Part shown: positions 27,201-35,305 of the stretch, in pieces
Position numbering within the stretch: the first letter of the stretch is position 1
Layout of the letters: every line of letters starts with the position of its first letter
NCBI RefSeq assembly: GCF_900116615.1
Contig: NZ_FPBF01000006.1
Span: forward strand, 310,001-374,000
Length of the DNA stretch: 64,000 bases
DNA from: Algoriphagus locisalis
GTDB taxonomy: Bacteria; Bacteroidota; Bacteroidia; Cytophagales; Cyclobacteriaceae
Reading direction: 5' to 3'
Made by a program: the position numbers and the translations under genes
The notes under the pieces: model-generated
Seen by the model: the letters and a program-made list of their open reading frames with translations, nothing else
What the model was told of the DNA's origin: nothing
Database searches by the model: none

Positions 27201-27679
27201 ATTTCCTTTCCTAAGTCATCTTTCCCTGCTTTGAAAGCAGTATCGGATGGTAATAAATGCGCTTGAATATGCTTTGCAAGTTTTAGAATCAGGTATACCT
27301 GATCTTCAACAGCTGCTTTTTCTTTCAATCTCAATACATCTCGGTAGTAGAAATCAAGATGTCTTTGGGTAAGTGTATTGATATCTTCCTGCGCAAAGCT
27401 GAAAAGTTTCAAAAATGCCAGAAACAGGGCGAAATGAGGATTCGTCACTTGGTTTTCCTCAATTTTTTGATCAAAAAATCCGCTCCAGTCATCACCATTC
27501 CAAGTATTGGATGAATTGATGAATTTTAATTCACTTGCTATGTTAACAGCGAAATCCTGCAGATCCTCCATTTTCCTTTCGTCCACACGCACGTATTCCG
27601 GAAGCAGACTTTTCAAAAGTCGCTGTGCCCGGCTGGTGCCGTTTCCTGGGAGGGTAAGATCGTTGCAATCTTTGCTCAT
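24299..27679 (-). CDS. Baseplate J-like eCIS wedge protein (Afp11/Pvc11 position)
   Basis: A 1126-residue protein overlapping the gp25 gene by four bases (ATGA). The N-terminus (RAQRLLKSLLPEYVRVDERKMEDLQDF) and the segment around 870-930 (DFYQRISERLRHKQRAITLWDYEHLVLEQF) match the baseplate J/gp47-like wedge proteins of contractile tails. It is followed by VNPVFEEIQVKTKVKF as in that family. About 600 central residues are beta-rich and go beyond a minimal wedge protein, suggesting an enlarged baseplate. It should form heterodimers with the following gene product around the hub. The C-terminal tail is acidic (ASVEEEDLDEEF). Confidence 0.85.
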   Translation of the reverse strand: MSKDCNDLTLPGNGTSRAQRLLKSLLPEYVRVDERKMEDLQDFAVNIASELKFINSSNTWNGDDWSGFFDQKIEENQVTNPHFALFLAFLKLFSFAQEDINTLTQRHLDFYYRDVLRLKEKAAVEDQVYLILKLAKHIQAHLLPSDTAFKAGKDDLGKEILFYTENQNVLNKAEVTSIFALYKDQYGRFYKSPIANSSDGIGGELLTEEKQWRSFGRPIELFPDQDRELATIGFAVASPILLMGEGSRKVSLKLTFEPTEGLLDQLKLLPLNDTFEIWFSGEEEWISATIGWENEENSIASKILDFLNKASKWQDIAGVEPVLGPVLDDPEKGIHRPFKGYDIGEITAKNILSRRNSLSGAKFTSVDQVKTVRGIGEDKWHDLEYTFRLSKHELSNDGDGISLTLKCQLLPEDPGVVNYSEEVLLQKFKTSSPMMKINLANTSQSYGYEILKDCQLKKATLSIEVEGVENLILQNDQSILPIGKNIKPFGFRPVKGSNFYIGSKEVFGKSLKSLDLNLLWHALPEGSKGFADHYSAYGNTLERKNQSFTTAIDFLEKKEWKSINSSKTIFSGNNNASLNQNKTISLAEPLWEGISANPNLEEFSEWSPSSNRGFIRLKLNSPDFGHKDYPLIFAREALVPDGKGNLPKEPYTPELQSISLDYSSEESLDISEKEMEGFFHIGAFGEAKIQGENAIPLLAEYENEGELMIGLSDHQKAQNIQLLIQVLDGTANPEKPVPDVKWSYLTGNQWKEFDQYSLLTDETNGLIQSGLLAFAMPREADTSHSILPESTTWIKASVRADSDAIPDFIAVLAQAVKASYESNENDPLRIAKSISAETISKLKIGNSAINKIQQPFSSFGGKTEESSEDFYQRISERLRHKQRAITLWDYEHLVLEQFPEVYQVKCLNHTSYDGDLTKYKALAPRNVTLVIISNVQNKNAVDPLRPKASVAQIEAIREFITAIYPPAVYLHVVNPVFEEIQVKTKVKFHSWADKNFFARKLEDDLKAFLSPWAFEADFNWTFSESLHSSVVLHFVEKLDYVDYLTCFELYHLVINPVSGELLSRTRVEAAKGSRGVSVLGSVGTLGSYGDHLIEVLETEDCLCEDNEIKPAASIASVEEEDLDEEF

Positions 27680-28089
27680 AATTTCAGATCAGTTGCTTCG
27701 GTAAAGAGGTATGGATAGACTAGGTTTCTGCGGTTATTGGTAGCGATAATCAGGTAGCTGACTATGACCTCAATCCTGCCTTCATTGTAATTGGGCCTTA
27801 AATCAATGTCCTCAGTTTTCACTCTTGGTTCATGGTAGAGGATCGCCTGTTTTATCCGGTTCGCAATCATATTTGCCGTGGTGACATTGAGCGCTTCGAA
27901 GAGCAGATCTTCCATGTTTGCGCCATAATCAGGACGCATGACACGTTCCCCCAAAGTTGTATTGAGCAAAATGATTAGGCTTTGCTGGATATCCTCCTCG
28001 TTTTCTGCAAGGCGGACTTGTTGACTTTCCAGACTAAAACTCACTGGAAATGCCCAACCTCTCCCTAAAAATGATTTTTCTTCTTCCAT
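27676..28089 (-). CDS. GPW/gp25 family baseplate wedge protein
   Basis: A 137-residue protein homologous to T4 gp25 (Afp9/Pvc9). The diagnostic segment is LLNTTLGERVMRPDYGANMEDLLFEALN at about 42-69, containing the lysozyme-like gp25 signature RP-x-x-G. It then has ILYHEPRVKTEDIDL, also conserved. It joins sheath initiation with the baseplate wedge. It starts one base after the PAAR gene ends and its stop overlaps the start of the baseplate J-like gene. The assignment is very secure. Confidence 0.93.
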   Translation of the reverse strand: MEEEKSFLGRGWAFPVSFSLESQQVRLAENEEDIQQSLIILLNTTLGERVMRPDYGANMEDLLFEALNVTTANMIANRIKQAILYHEPRVKTEDIDLRPNYNEGRIEVIVSYLIIATNNRRNLVYPYLFTEATDLKL

Positions 28090-28090
28090 G

Positions 28091-28369
28091 TCATCCGATG
28101 ATTACTGTTGGTTCTCCTACCGCCGGTGAGGCGCCACAAACGCATGAATCACCAACTCTTAATGCGGGCACTCCGCCAATCAAAACAGTGGCGCTTCCTG
28201 CCAAAAACGGGCTAACGGTAGGCTGATGTGCATTGGGAGGTAAGGCACAAGAATGATTGTCTCCCATAACTGCCGCTGGCATTCCCCCTATCAAAACTGT
28301 CGGGACTCCAGGACCTATGATCGATCCGCCGTGTGTACTTAAGTCTCCAAATCTTGCTGCTGCTGGCAT
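28091..28369 (-). CDS. PAAR-domain spike tip protein
   Basis: A 92-residue protein with two PAAR-type halves: MPAAARFGDLSTHGG with GVPTVLIGGMPAAVMGDNHSC, and SATVLIGGVPALRVGDSCVCGA with GEPTVIIG. The His and Cys residues at THGG, DNHSC and DSCVC are the expected metal ligands at the sharp tip. It should cap the beta-helix of the VgrG-like spike encoded two bases upstream. There is no C-terminal toxin extension, so it appears to be a pure tip. Confidence 0.95.
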   Translation of the reverse strand: MPAAARFGDLSTHGGSIIGPGVPTVLIGGMPAAVMGDNHSCALPPNAHQPTVSPFLAGSATVLIGGVPALRVGDSCVCGASPAVGEPTVIIG

Positions 28370-28371
28370 AA

Positions 28372-30126
28372 TTAATTGATTTGTACTAATGATCCTGATA
28401 TGACTGTCTGGCCTCCAGAGGAAACTTCTGCTCCGGCAGATCCTTCAGCTTTCAGTTGTGCACTTGCTTTTATTTCTATTCCTGTGCCTTCCATGCTGAT
28501 GTCACCACTGGCTTTTAGAATCAGATCTTTGGCACTTTCGATGGTAATTCCATCTGCATTCATGCTTATTTTATTTCCATTTTCATCTTCTAAAAGAATA
28601 GCTCCATCCTCATCAGTGAACTGTAGCTTATTCCCATTAGGAGTCTCGATGTCTATAGTTTTCTTTTCGTCATTGAAAACTACTTTGAGCTTTTCCCGCG
28701 TCACAATTCCCTTTTCATGGTTGTCGTCGGATGCTTCAAATGGGGCTGGTTTGCTACTGCTGTGAAGCATTCCCAAAACCACCGGATCTCTAGGATCTTC
28801 ATTGATAAAAGCAACTATTACTTCATCGTCCAACTCTGGTCTGAAGTAAATTCCCCGTTCATTTCCAGCGTCTGGAGATGCATATCTCGCCCAGATTCCA
28901 TCTTCTTCTAAACTGATCATGGGAAGTTTTACCTGAATTCTATTTTCCCCATCGGGATCTCCCTCCAAGGCGGTAACTATTCCGATGTGAAGTCCTTTTA
29001 CCGCTGGCAACAAGCCAGAAGCAGCGACATCTATGATGTCGTCATATTCCTGTGAAAACCATTTCGGATCTAGGCCTAAGCCCAGATGGGTGAACCATTT
29101 TTGGTTTGGTGAAAACTCGTGATAAACAGAGGAAACAAATGCTTTTCCATTGAACCTGCTTCCAAAACCTTTAAGCTCTACCATATCCCCAGGCTTCACT
29201 GTGTTGTCACCTAAGAGCTTGACTCTTCCCTGTATTTTTGCCAATCGACTCCGCATTAATCCTGCGTCCGTCCAGGCCTGTAATTCTTCATCTTCTAAGA
29301 GACCTCCATGTTGCATTTGGAAGGATTCCAAGCCAATCACGGCTGCGAGATCATCTCCACTGATATCCCCAGGAGAGATATTGCCGGGATCAGCTCCTTC
29401 TTTTTCGGCTATTTCTTGCTTGATAAAATCCCAGCTTAGGCCTTTAGTAGCGCTGTACTGCTGTCGCGCATCCATGTCAGCTTCAAATTCTACTACATTA
29501 TCTCCGTATTGGAGTCCTAGGACCGGATCCGCACTGGTCTGAGGCTTTTGGATAGTGACTGTTCCTGCTTCTGTGGTAATGATTTTCCCATTTGCATCTG
29601 CCCGGCTCATGATAAAATCCCAGTCCGTTGCATGGTATTGCACGATTTCAGCATGAGTCAAACTGGTGCTTTCTACATCTGCTGAGAGATCTGAATATTT
29701 TCCGATCAGTTCTTCCATGACATCGCTATCAGAGCTCTCAAAAAAGTACTTGTTCTTTCTACCCACTGTCATTTTGATGACAGGATCCCTAAGCTCGAGA
29801 ATCAATCTGGAGGCTTTTTCAGGATTGATCTCCAAACCATGTTTGATAATTATTCCTTCAAAAATGGTCTCTTCTAAATTGTGATATCCCGCATCAATTT
29901 TAAGCTTTACACCTGGTTTAAAAAGCTCCCCTTCACTCAATTGGAACTCTCCTGTAGCAATATCACCATCAAAAAGCACCAATTTGGCTGTTGGAATTTT
30001 ATTCACAGCTTTGCGCACAGCGATCATCGCCACCCCTACCGATGGTGGTACTTGCTCACCATCTGAGAAAATCTTAAAGGTGGCTAAGTCTTGCTGTGTT
30101 TCAGCTGATGTAGGTACTAAAGGCAT
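28372..30126 (-). CDS. VgrG-like eCIS central spike protein (Afp8/Pvc8 position)
   Basis: A 584-residue spike. Residues 1-360 form the gp27-like hub domain (FVSSVYHEFSPNQKWFTHLGLG is its conserved end). Residues 378-455 are the gp5-like OB fold (GIVTALEGDPDGENRIQVKL, WARYASPDAGNERGIYFRPE, DEVIVAFINEDPRDPVVLG). From 470 to the end, short strands rich in Asp, Asn, Ser and Ile build the needle-like beta-helix (ADGITIESAKDLILKASGD). No effector domain follows the helix, so this is a plain spike tipped by the PAAR protein. It starts one base after the LysM gene. Confidence 0.94.
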   Translation of the reverse strand: MPLVPTSAETQQDLATFKIFSDGEQVPPSVGVAMIAVRKAVNKIPTAKLVLFDGDIATGEFQLSEGELFKPGVKLKIDAGYHNLEETIFEGIIIKHGLEINPEKASRLILELRDPVIKMTVGRKNKYFFESSDSDVMEELIGKYSDLSADVESTSLTHAEIVQYHATDWDFIMSRADANGKIITTEAGTVTIQKPQTSADPVLGLQYGDNVVEFEADMDARQQYSATKGLSWDFIKQEIAEKEGADPGNISPGDISGDDLAAVIGLESFQMQHGGLLEDEELQAWTDAGLMRSRLAKIQGRVKLLGDNTVKPGDMVELKGFGSRFNGKAFVSSVYHEFSPNQKWFTHLGLGLDPKWFSQEYDDIIDVAASGLLPAVKGLHIGIVTALEGDPDGENRIQVKLPMISLEEDGIWARYASPDAGNERGIYFRPELDDEVIVAFINEDPRDPVVLGMLHSSSKPAPFEASDDNHEKGIVTREKLKVVFNDEKKTIDIETPNGNKLQFTDEDGAILLEDENGNKISMNADGITIESAKDLILKASGDISMEGTGIEIKASAQLKAEGSAGAEVSSGGQTVISGSLVQIN

Positions 30127-30127
30127 A

Positions 30128-30919
30128 CTATGATTTCGCTAATGGTGGAAAAATGAGTTTCTGGCCTGGGATCAGTTTTCTGAAGTTTTTAAGGTTATTC
30201 GCTTTTGCGACCTCCAAGTAATATTCTTGGGTTCCGTAAATTCTTTTGCACATGAGAAGTAGCGTGTCTCCTGATTTCACGGTTCTTTCATGAGTAAGGT
30301 CAGGCGAGTTTCTGGCTGTGGTCGCGGCTTGCTCCTGTCGTGAAAGTGATTGGTCAAAATTTGCAGAAACGGTCGCTCTTATCGGTAAACCTGATGCATT
30401 GAAAAGCTTGTAATTGATGGTTGCAGTGGCCAAAACTCCCCGGAATTGATAGGCCCCCCAGTTGATCTGCAGGTAATTTGGCTTGTGGGTATCAGACTGG
30501 ATGTTTTGAGTGATATCCAGAAATTTCCGGATTGCCCCATCCACATGTTTGTCCTTGCTGATGATGTCAATCGCATTGATTTTATTCCCACTGATGCTTT
30601 CCAGATTGGGTTTGTCATCACCCAGATAATCAAAATTTGTATCTCCCGGTTTATCAGCACTTGGAGGGGAAGCAGAACTGGCGTCAAAAAGAAATTCGAA
30701 CGAAACTGAATCCGACTCCAATGTTCTGAACTGGTATTGTTTTCCGTCGGCAGGACCTTCTTCGGGAATCCACTTGGATTTGAATTCCTGCGAAAAGGTG
30801 GTAGGATTATACATGACCACATAGGTAGCAGTGGCTTCATTGTATTCCTCATCCTTAAAAGCTGTGATTTTTAGCTTTTCAAGTCCTCCTTTTTGAGAAA
30901 AAATATCATTCAGTGACAT
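30128..30919 (-). CDS. LysM-containing eCIS hub protein (Afp7/Pvc7 position)
   Basis: A 263-residue protein. The N-terminal 190 residues are a CIS tube-baseplate connector fold (GLEKLKITAFKDE, then YVVMYNPTTFSQEFKSKW, then LQINWGAYQFRGVLATATINYKLF). The C-terminal LysM at about 210-262 (RTVKSGDTLLLMCKRIYGTQEYYLEVAKANNL...LIPGQKLIFPP) resembles T4 gp53/Pvc7. LysM here is structural, binding within the baseplate, rather than necessarily peptidoglycan-binding. It is followed by the spike gene with one base between and preceded by the tiny DUF5908 gene. Confidence 0.93.
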   Translation of the reverse strand: MSLNDIFSQKGGLEKLKITAFKDEEYNEATATYVVMYNPTTFSQEFKSKWIPEEGPADGKQYQFRTLESDSVSFEFLFDASSASPPSADKPGDTNFDYLGDDKPNLESISGNKINAIDIISKDKHVDGAIRKFLDITQNIQSDTHKPNYLQINWGAYQFRGVLATATINYKLFNASGLPIRATVSANFDQSLSRQEQAATTARNSPDLTHERTVKSGDTLLLMCKRIYGTQEYYLEVAKANNLKNFRKLIPGQKLIFPPLAKS

Positions 30920-30930
30920 GCTGAGTTTTT

Positions 30931-31086
30931 TTACCTTTCGTTCTTTTCTTTGATCAATCTGCTGAGTTCGCGGATTCCATCCATTACTGCACTGGTATCA
31001 GGTTTCTTATTACCTTTTCCAGTGGGACTGGATTCTGCAGCGTCCACAGTGGTTCTAATGATTAGCTCTTTGATTTCTATGGGCAT
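30931..31086 (-). CDS. DUF5908-like tiny eCIS protein (Pvc6 position)
   Basis: A 51-residue protein between the tube-initiator and LysM genes. It starts MPIEIKELIIRTTV, the standard opening of the DUF5908 family found in eCIS loci, and ends with the helix MDGIRELSRLIKEKNE. The gaps to its neighbours are 3 and 11 bases. In PVC and AFP gene 6 encodes an equivalent short protein of unclear structural role. It is short enough to be missed by length filters, but motif and synteny agree. Confidence 0.88.
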   Translation of the reverse strand: MPIEIKELIIRTTVDAAESSPTGKGNKKPDTSAVMDGIRELSRLIKEKNER

Positions 31087-31089
31087 GAT

Positions 31090-31560
31090 TTATGGCAAAA
31101 GATCGTCTGGACTGATTCTTCGATAGTATTGATAAGCGAATTCTATGTTTTCGATCATCATGGTATTTTCCATCGCATTGAAGCCTTCGATGGACCATTT
31201 CACAGGCCAGGCATTGACAAAGTTCCAGGCTTGCAAAGGCAGTTTTTCGGGACTCAAGAGAATTACTGTAATGTCCTGCGCCTCAAATTCAAATCCTTCC
31301 ACACTGTCTTTAAACCATTTTGCAATCTGCGAACTGATCGCCATCCCACGTTTCAAGACCAGGTTGGGATAGGAGACCGGATTTGGCATGCGATGTTTGA
31401 AGCGGTTTTCTCCTCCTTCCGCATATTCCTCCACCCCGATTTCTACACTCAAACCGGAAACCTCCTGGAATCCAAAATCCGGCATTGCAGGGTATTTTAG
31501 TAGCAACCCTTCAAAGCGTACCAGGAAATGAAAGCCGGTAGGTGGATAAAATAAAGCCAT
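31090..31560 (-). CDS. Second tube protein, putative tube initiator (Afp5/Pvc5 position)
   Basis: A 156-residue phage tail tube-like protein. Typical landmarks are FHFLVRFEG, FGFQEVSGLSVEI, EENRFK-like GENRFKHRMPNP, PNLVLKRGM and VNAWPVKWSI. It is a paralogue of the 144-residue tube protein encoded directly before it, and in PVC and AFP the corresponding gene 5 product forms the first tube ring on the hub. Four bases separate the two tube genes. The assignment as initiator rather than main tube is by position and is therefore less certain than the fold. Confidence 0.9.
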   Translation of the reverse strand: MALFYPPTGFHFLVRFEGLLLKYPAMPDFGFQEVSGLSVEIGVEEYAEGGENRFKHRMPNPVSYPNLVLKRGMAISSQIAKWFKDSVEGFEFEAQDITVILLSPEKLPLQAWNFVNAWPVKWSIEGFNAMENTMMIENIEFAYQYYRRISPDDLLP

Positions 31561-31564
31561 TGGA

Positions 31565-31999
31565 TTATGGTGTCTCTATGGCCAAGCCTTCGTGACACAG
31601 TTCAATGCTTTCTATGGCCACTTCATTGCCGGTGGAATTCAGAGATGGGCCTTCTACTTTGCAAGGCCAGGCTTCTTTGACCTTCCAAACCATCACAGGC
31701 TCGTGTTCTTCATTGAGTAAGCTGATGGTTAAATCCCGTCTCTCGATGTTGTTCATTTTGACGGTATTGAGCCACTGGAAAAATTCATTGTCGGCTCGGA
31801 AAATGCCTCTTTTCAACGTGATATTGGAGTATTGAGGAATACCTGGCATTTTGCTCACATGATATTCTAAGGAACTACCTTCCCGATAATCTATGCTCTG
31901 AAGCTCCACAGTCAGGCCAGATACTTCTGTGAAACCGATGCGTGAACCGCCCCATTCTACCTGAAAATGAAAGACGGAAACTGGATATGCTACTGCCAT
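31565..31999 (-). CDS. Main tube protein (Afp1/Pvc1-like)
   Basis: A 144-residue contractile tail tube protein. Motifs: PVSVFHFQVEWGG, IGFTEVSGLTVELQSIDYREG, YSNITLKRGIF, MVWKVKEAWPCKVEGPSLN and VAIESIELCHEGL. It should stack as hexamers to form the lumen that carries the cargo. It is placed right after the sheath genes, not first as in PVC, which is the order in several Bacteroidetes eCIS. Similarity to the next gene shows an old duplication. Confidence 0.93.
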   Translation of the reverse strand: MAVAYPVSVFHFQVEWGGSRIGFTEVSGLTVELQSIDYREGSSLEYHVSKMPGIPQYSNITLKRGIFRADNEFFQWLNTVKMNNIERRDLTISLLNEEHEPVMVWKVKEAWPCKVEGPSLNSTGNEVAIESIELCHEGLAIETP

Positions 32000-32037
32000 A
32001 ATTGTATGATTTTAATTACTGTTCTTGATTTTTTAGC

Positions 32038-33522
32038 TTAGGATTCCTGAAGTTTATGAGAGAATTTCAGGATGATAAATTCGGCAGGCCTAACTGCTGC
32101 CAATCCGATTTCTATATTCATTCTACCTTCCAAAATGTCCTGAGAGGACATGGTCTGTCCAAGTCCAACCCGTACAAAAAATGCTTCTTCCGGCTTTGCC
32201 CCGGCCAAAGCACCATCTCTCCAAAGTTTGGAAAGGAAGTTTTCGATCATGGTTTTGGTTCTTAGCCAGGTATTAGCATCATTTGGCTCAAAGACCACAA
32301 ACTCAGTTGCCTTTTTGACTGACTCCTCAATAAAAATGTAGAGTCTTCTCACTGGCACATAGCGCCATTCATTGTCGTTACCGGCAAGTGTCCTCGCTCC
32401 CCAGACCAAAGTTCCTTTGCCAGTAAAAGTTCTGATGGCATTAATGGATTTTCCGGAAGTGGCATCAACATTGAGATCTGCTTGCTGATCATGTGATACT
32501 TTTCTTGATGGACCGATTACAGTTCTCACATCTACATTTGCAGGTGCTTTCCATACTCCCCGCTGCCTGTCAACTCTTGCGTAAATCCCTGCAACTGCGC
32601 TTGACGGAGGTAAAGTGATGTAGTTTTTATTGATTTCTGCCAATACATTTCTGTACAAGCTAGGATCATTTTTGAGCACACTTGGGTCAACAGGGTCACT
32701 TGCTTCTAAAGGCAAGGTGTCATGGACTCCTGCGTCATTTGCACCACCTCCAGCATAAATATTGGTATGAGTGATCGTTTGGTCAGTCGGAGAGAAGGCG
32801 TAGTTTAATGCGCTACTCAAGTTGGGATAATAAGCAGCTCCATATTTCAGATTTGAAATCCCGATGCAATTGTCCCTGAAATGCTGTGCATCTGCAAAAG
32901 GGTCTGCGGTGACATCTTTGACATCGACAATAACAAATCTGTCTTTTAACGATTCGCATTGTGCCAAAGCGGCATCGTAAATGTCCTTATAAACAGTGCC
33001 TGTGGTTTCTGGAAGTACAGCTTCAATGACATCTGGAAAGACGATCAAAGTAGGTTCATCCACTCCTTTTAAAGCTTCCAAACCACCCATAAGAGAATCC
33101 TCGTCTGTGGGGTCTCCTTTCGCAGGAAAATTGTCAAAGTCATTGACAGAGACGATGTAGCAAGGTCCTCCTCCATTGGAAAAGTACATTTGAAGGGAGT
33201 AATAAAGCTTGTAGGGACTTGGTGTGGCAGGAGGAACTGCGGTAATCTTTCTGCTATCCAACTTTCCTGGAGTTCCTTGTGAACCCGGGAAGGTGTCTTC
33301 GACAGTAATGGTAAAAGCCTCTGGATTTGCTTTCCCAAAAATCGCCTCAAACTCCAGCATGCTGGTAATTCTTGTGGGAATTGTTTTGACGCTTTCTCCA
33401 TCCTTGACAGCGATTTCGGTATGTCCGATAAAGGCAGGGATGGCAGTTTCCACAGATGCTATAGAAGCAGGAAGTGTGGAAATCTCTTGTATGTAAACAC
33501 CGGGGGTAGATTGACTTGCCAT
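32038..33522 (-). CDS. Contractile sheath protein B
   Basis: A 494-residue tail sheath protein. It opens STPGVYIQEISTLPASIASV, the N-terminal linker shared by CIS sheaths, has YFSNGGGPCYIVSV in domain I, and closes with VWGARTLAGNDNEWRYVPVRRLYIFI and AEFIILKFSHKLQES. The C-terminal 200 residues are almost identical to those of the neighbouring sheath A, so one arose from the other by tandem duplication. It lacks the extra domain of sheath A. Probably one forms the bulk and the other a special ring or surface subset (inference). Confidence 0.95.
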   Translation of the reverse strand: MASQSTPGVYIQEISTLPASIASVETAIPAFIGHTEIAVKDGESVKTIPTRITSMLEFEAIFGKANPEAFTITVEDTFPGSQGTPGKLDSRKITAVPPATPSPYKLYYSLQMYFSNGGGPCYIVSVNDFDNFPAKGDPTDEDSLMGGLEALKGVDEPTLIVFPDVIEAVLPETTGTVYKDIYDAALAQCESLKDRFVIVDVKDVTADPFADAQHFRDNCIGISNLKYGAAYYPNLSSALNYAFSPTDQTITHTNIYAGGGANDAGVHDTLPLEASDPVDPSVLKNDPSLYRNVLAEINKNYITLPPSSAVAGIYARVDRQRGVWKAPANVDVRTVIGPSRKVSHDQQADLNVDATSGKSINAIRTFTGKGTLVWGARTLAGNDNEWRYVPVRRLYIFIEESVKKATEFVVFEPNDANTWLRTKTMIENFLSKLWRDGALAGAKPEEAFFVRVGLGQTMSSQDILEGRMNIEIGLAAVRPAEFIILKFSHKLQES

Positions 33523-33548
33523 GGCTTTTTTACTTAATGTTTAAAAGA

Positions 33549-35291
33549 TTAGGATTTCTGTAGCTTATGAGAAAACTTCAGGATGATGAATTCTGCCGGT
33601 CTTACTGCCGCCATTCCGATTTCTACGATGAGTCTGCCTTCCAAAATATCCAAGGCTGTCATGGTCTTGCCAAGCCCTACGTTGACGAAAAATGCATCTT
33701 CTGGCTTTGCTCCAGCAAGAGCGCCGTCTCTCCAGAGGTTACTCAGGAAGTTTTCTATCATGGTTTTTACCCTCAGCCAGGTATTGGCATCATTGGGTTC
33801 GAAGACCACGAACTCAGTGGCTTTTTTCACGGATTCTTCCACAAAAATGTAAAGCCTTCTAACTGGGATATACTTCCATTCATTGTCATTTCCAGCCAGG
33901 GTTCTTGCTCCCCAGACCAAGTTTCCTTTTCCCTGGAAGAAGCGAATGGCATTGATGGATTTTCCGGAAGTAGGGTCCACATTGAGCAGGCCTTGATCTT
34001 CGGCATTGACTAGAACTACAGGTCTGCTTACTCCCCGCACATCCACGTTGGCAGGAGCTTTCCAAACCCCTCTTTGACGGTCCACTCTGGCGCAGATTCC
34101 TGCCATGGAAGCACTTGGATATAATTCCATTTTTTTAGCCTGAAGCTTCGCAATGATGGTATTGTAAAGAGTCTTGTCAGGCGTTTGCCAAGAGAATGTA
34201 CCAGATCCTGAGATTACTGCCCCTCCGTCATCATTGTCGTCTACATAAGTCAATGGAATGGAAGCACCATCCCCGCCGGGAGTAGTTGCCACCAAGATAA
34301 GTGTGGAGGTAGAAGGTGTTCGGGATGCAGTAAAGAGTGGGTCTGCTGTGTCATTGATTGCATTCAGCAATGCGTCAGCAGTATTGATGTCTGTTACTCC
34401 AGGAGTAAATGAAGTGCCTGCTGTATAAGCTGTTCCTCCAATTGTGAATACATCGCCAGTTATATTTGCAGTATTATTTATGCGTATTGTAGCTGTCGCA
34501 AAGGCATCTCCATTGCCCAAGGCATTCAGGCTTTTGTTGTGAAATGGCCCTAGCCCCGCTCCACCACGATTATCTGTAATCGTAAGTTTGTTTTCGGAAT
34601 AGTATTTATAAAGTGAGGTTTTCAAAGAAGGATAGTAAGAAGCACCATACTTTAAATCACTGGTCCCAACTTCTGCTCTGAAGGTAGCGCCGTCCTCCGC
34701 GACACTTTGTCCGGTAATATGAAGGGCATCCATCAATGCAAATCTATCCTGAAGCTTGGCACATTGGTTAAGAAGCCTTTCGTGGACTGTTTTTCTATCG
34801 ATGGTGCTTAAGATTACCGCTTCTGGCACTACCAGTAATGTGGGTTCATCCTCTTCCTCCAAGGCGTTTATTCCTGCTATCAAAGCTGTAGCTACGATAG
34901 AGGTGGGCGCCGGATTTGGACCAGGCACCATATCTCCGACTGATACGATATAGCAAGGTCCACCGCCATTGTTGAAATACATATAAACCTGATAGGTCAT
35001 CCGGTATGGCGAAAAATTAGTAGGGTCATTAATTGTGACCTGGGTATTCCCATCTGCATCTAAGGTCAATGTGACTCCATAATCTTCAGGATAGGATTCA
35101 CCAAAAATCTCCTTGTATTCGAGGTAGGAAGTAACGCGCACCGGTTTGTTGATGGGGAGTGTTTCTCCGTTTTTTTCACGCTGTGCAGTATAACCGACAA
35201 AGGCCGGGATCGCCGTGGCAACCGGAGCAATAGATGCGGGGAGGGTTGATATTTCCTGAACATAAACCCCTGGGGTTTTAAAGTCTGCCAT
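33549..35291 (-). CDS. Contractile sheath protein A with inserted surface domain
   Basis: A 580-residue sheath protein. It shares the opening (TPGVYVQEISTLPASIAPV) and end (LAGNDNEWKYIPVRRLYIFV, AEFIILKFSHKLQKS) with sheath B. Between residues 258 and 368 it carries an extra module with the pattern ITGDVFTIGGTAYTAGTSF, INTADALLNAIN and STLILVATTPGGDGASI. That pattern recalls small beta-rich domains found on many phage tail and surface proteins, so it probably projects from the outside of the sheath. It follows the cap adaptor gene by 14 bases. Confidence 0.93.
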   Translation of the reverse strand: MADFKTPGVYVQEISTLPASIAPVATAIPAFVGYTAQREKNGETLPINKPVRVTSYLEYKEIFGESYPEDYGVTLTLDADGNTQVTINDPTNFSPYRMTYQVYMYFNNGGGPCYIVSVGDMVPGPNPAPTSIVATALIAGINALEEEDEPTLLVVPEAVILSTIDRKTVHERLLNQCAKLQDRFALMDALHITGQSVAEDGATFRAEVGTSDLKYGASYYPSLKTSLYKYYSENKLTITDNRGGAGLGPFHNKSLNALGNGDAFATATIRINNTANITGDVFTIGGTAYTAGTSFTPGVTDINTADALLNAINDTADPLFTASRTPSTSTLILVATTPGGDGASIPLTYVDDNDDGGAVISGSGTFSWQTPDKTLYNTIIAKLQAKKMELYPSASMAGICARVDRQRGVWKAPANVDVRGVSRPVVLVNAEDQGLLNVDPTSGKSINAIRFFQGKGNLVWGARTLAGNDNEWKYIPVRRLYIFVEESVKKATEFVVFEPNDANTWLRVKTMIENFLSNLWRDGALAGAKPEDAFFVNVGLGKTMTALDILEGRLIVEIGMAAVRPAEFIILKFSHKLQKS

Positions 35292-35305
35292 TTTCGATTT
35301 ATTTA

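Noticed and set aside
30379..30852. 157-codon frame overlapping the LysM gene on the same strand
   Set aside because: It is an alternative frame of a well-supported hub gene without a start context or family match.
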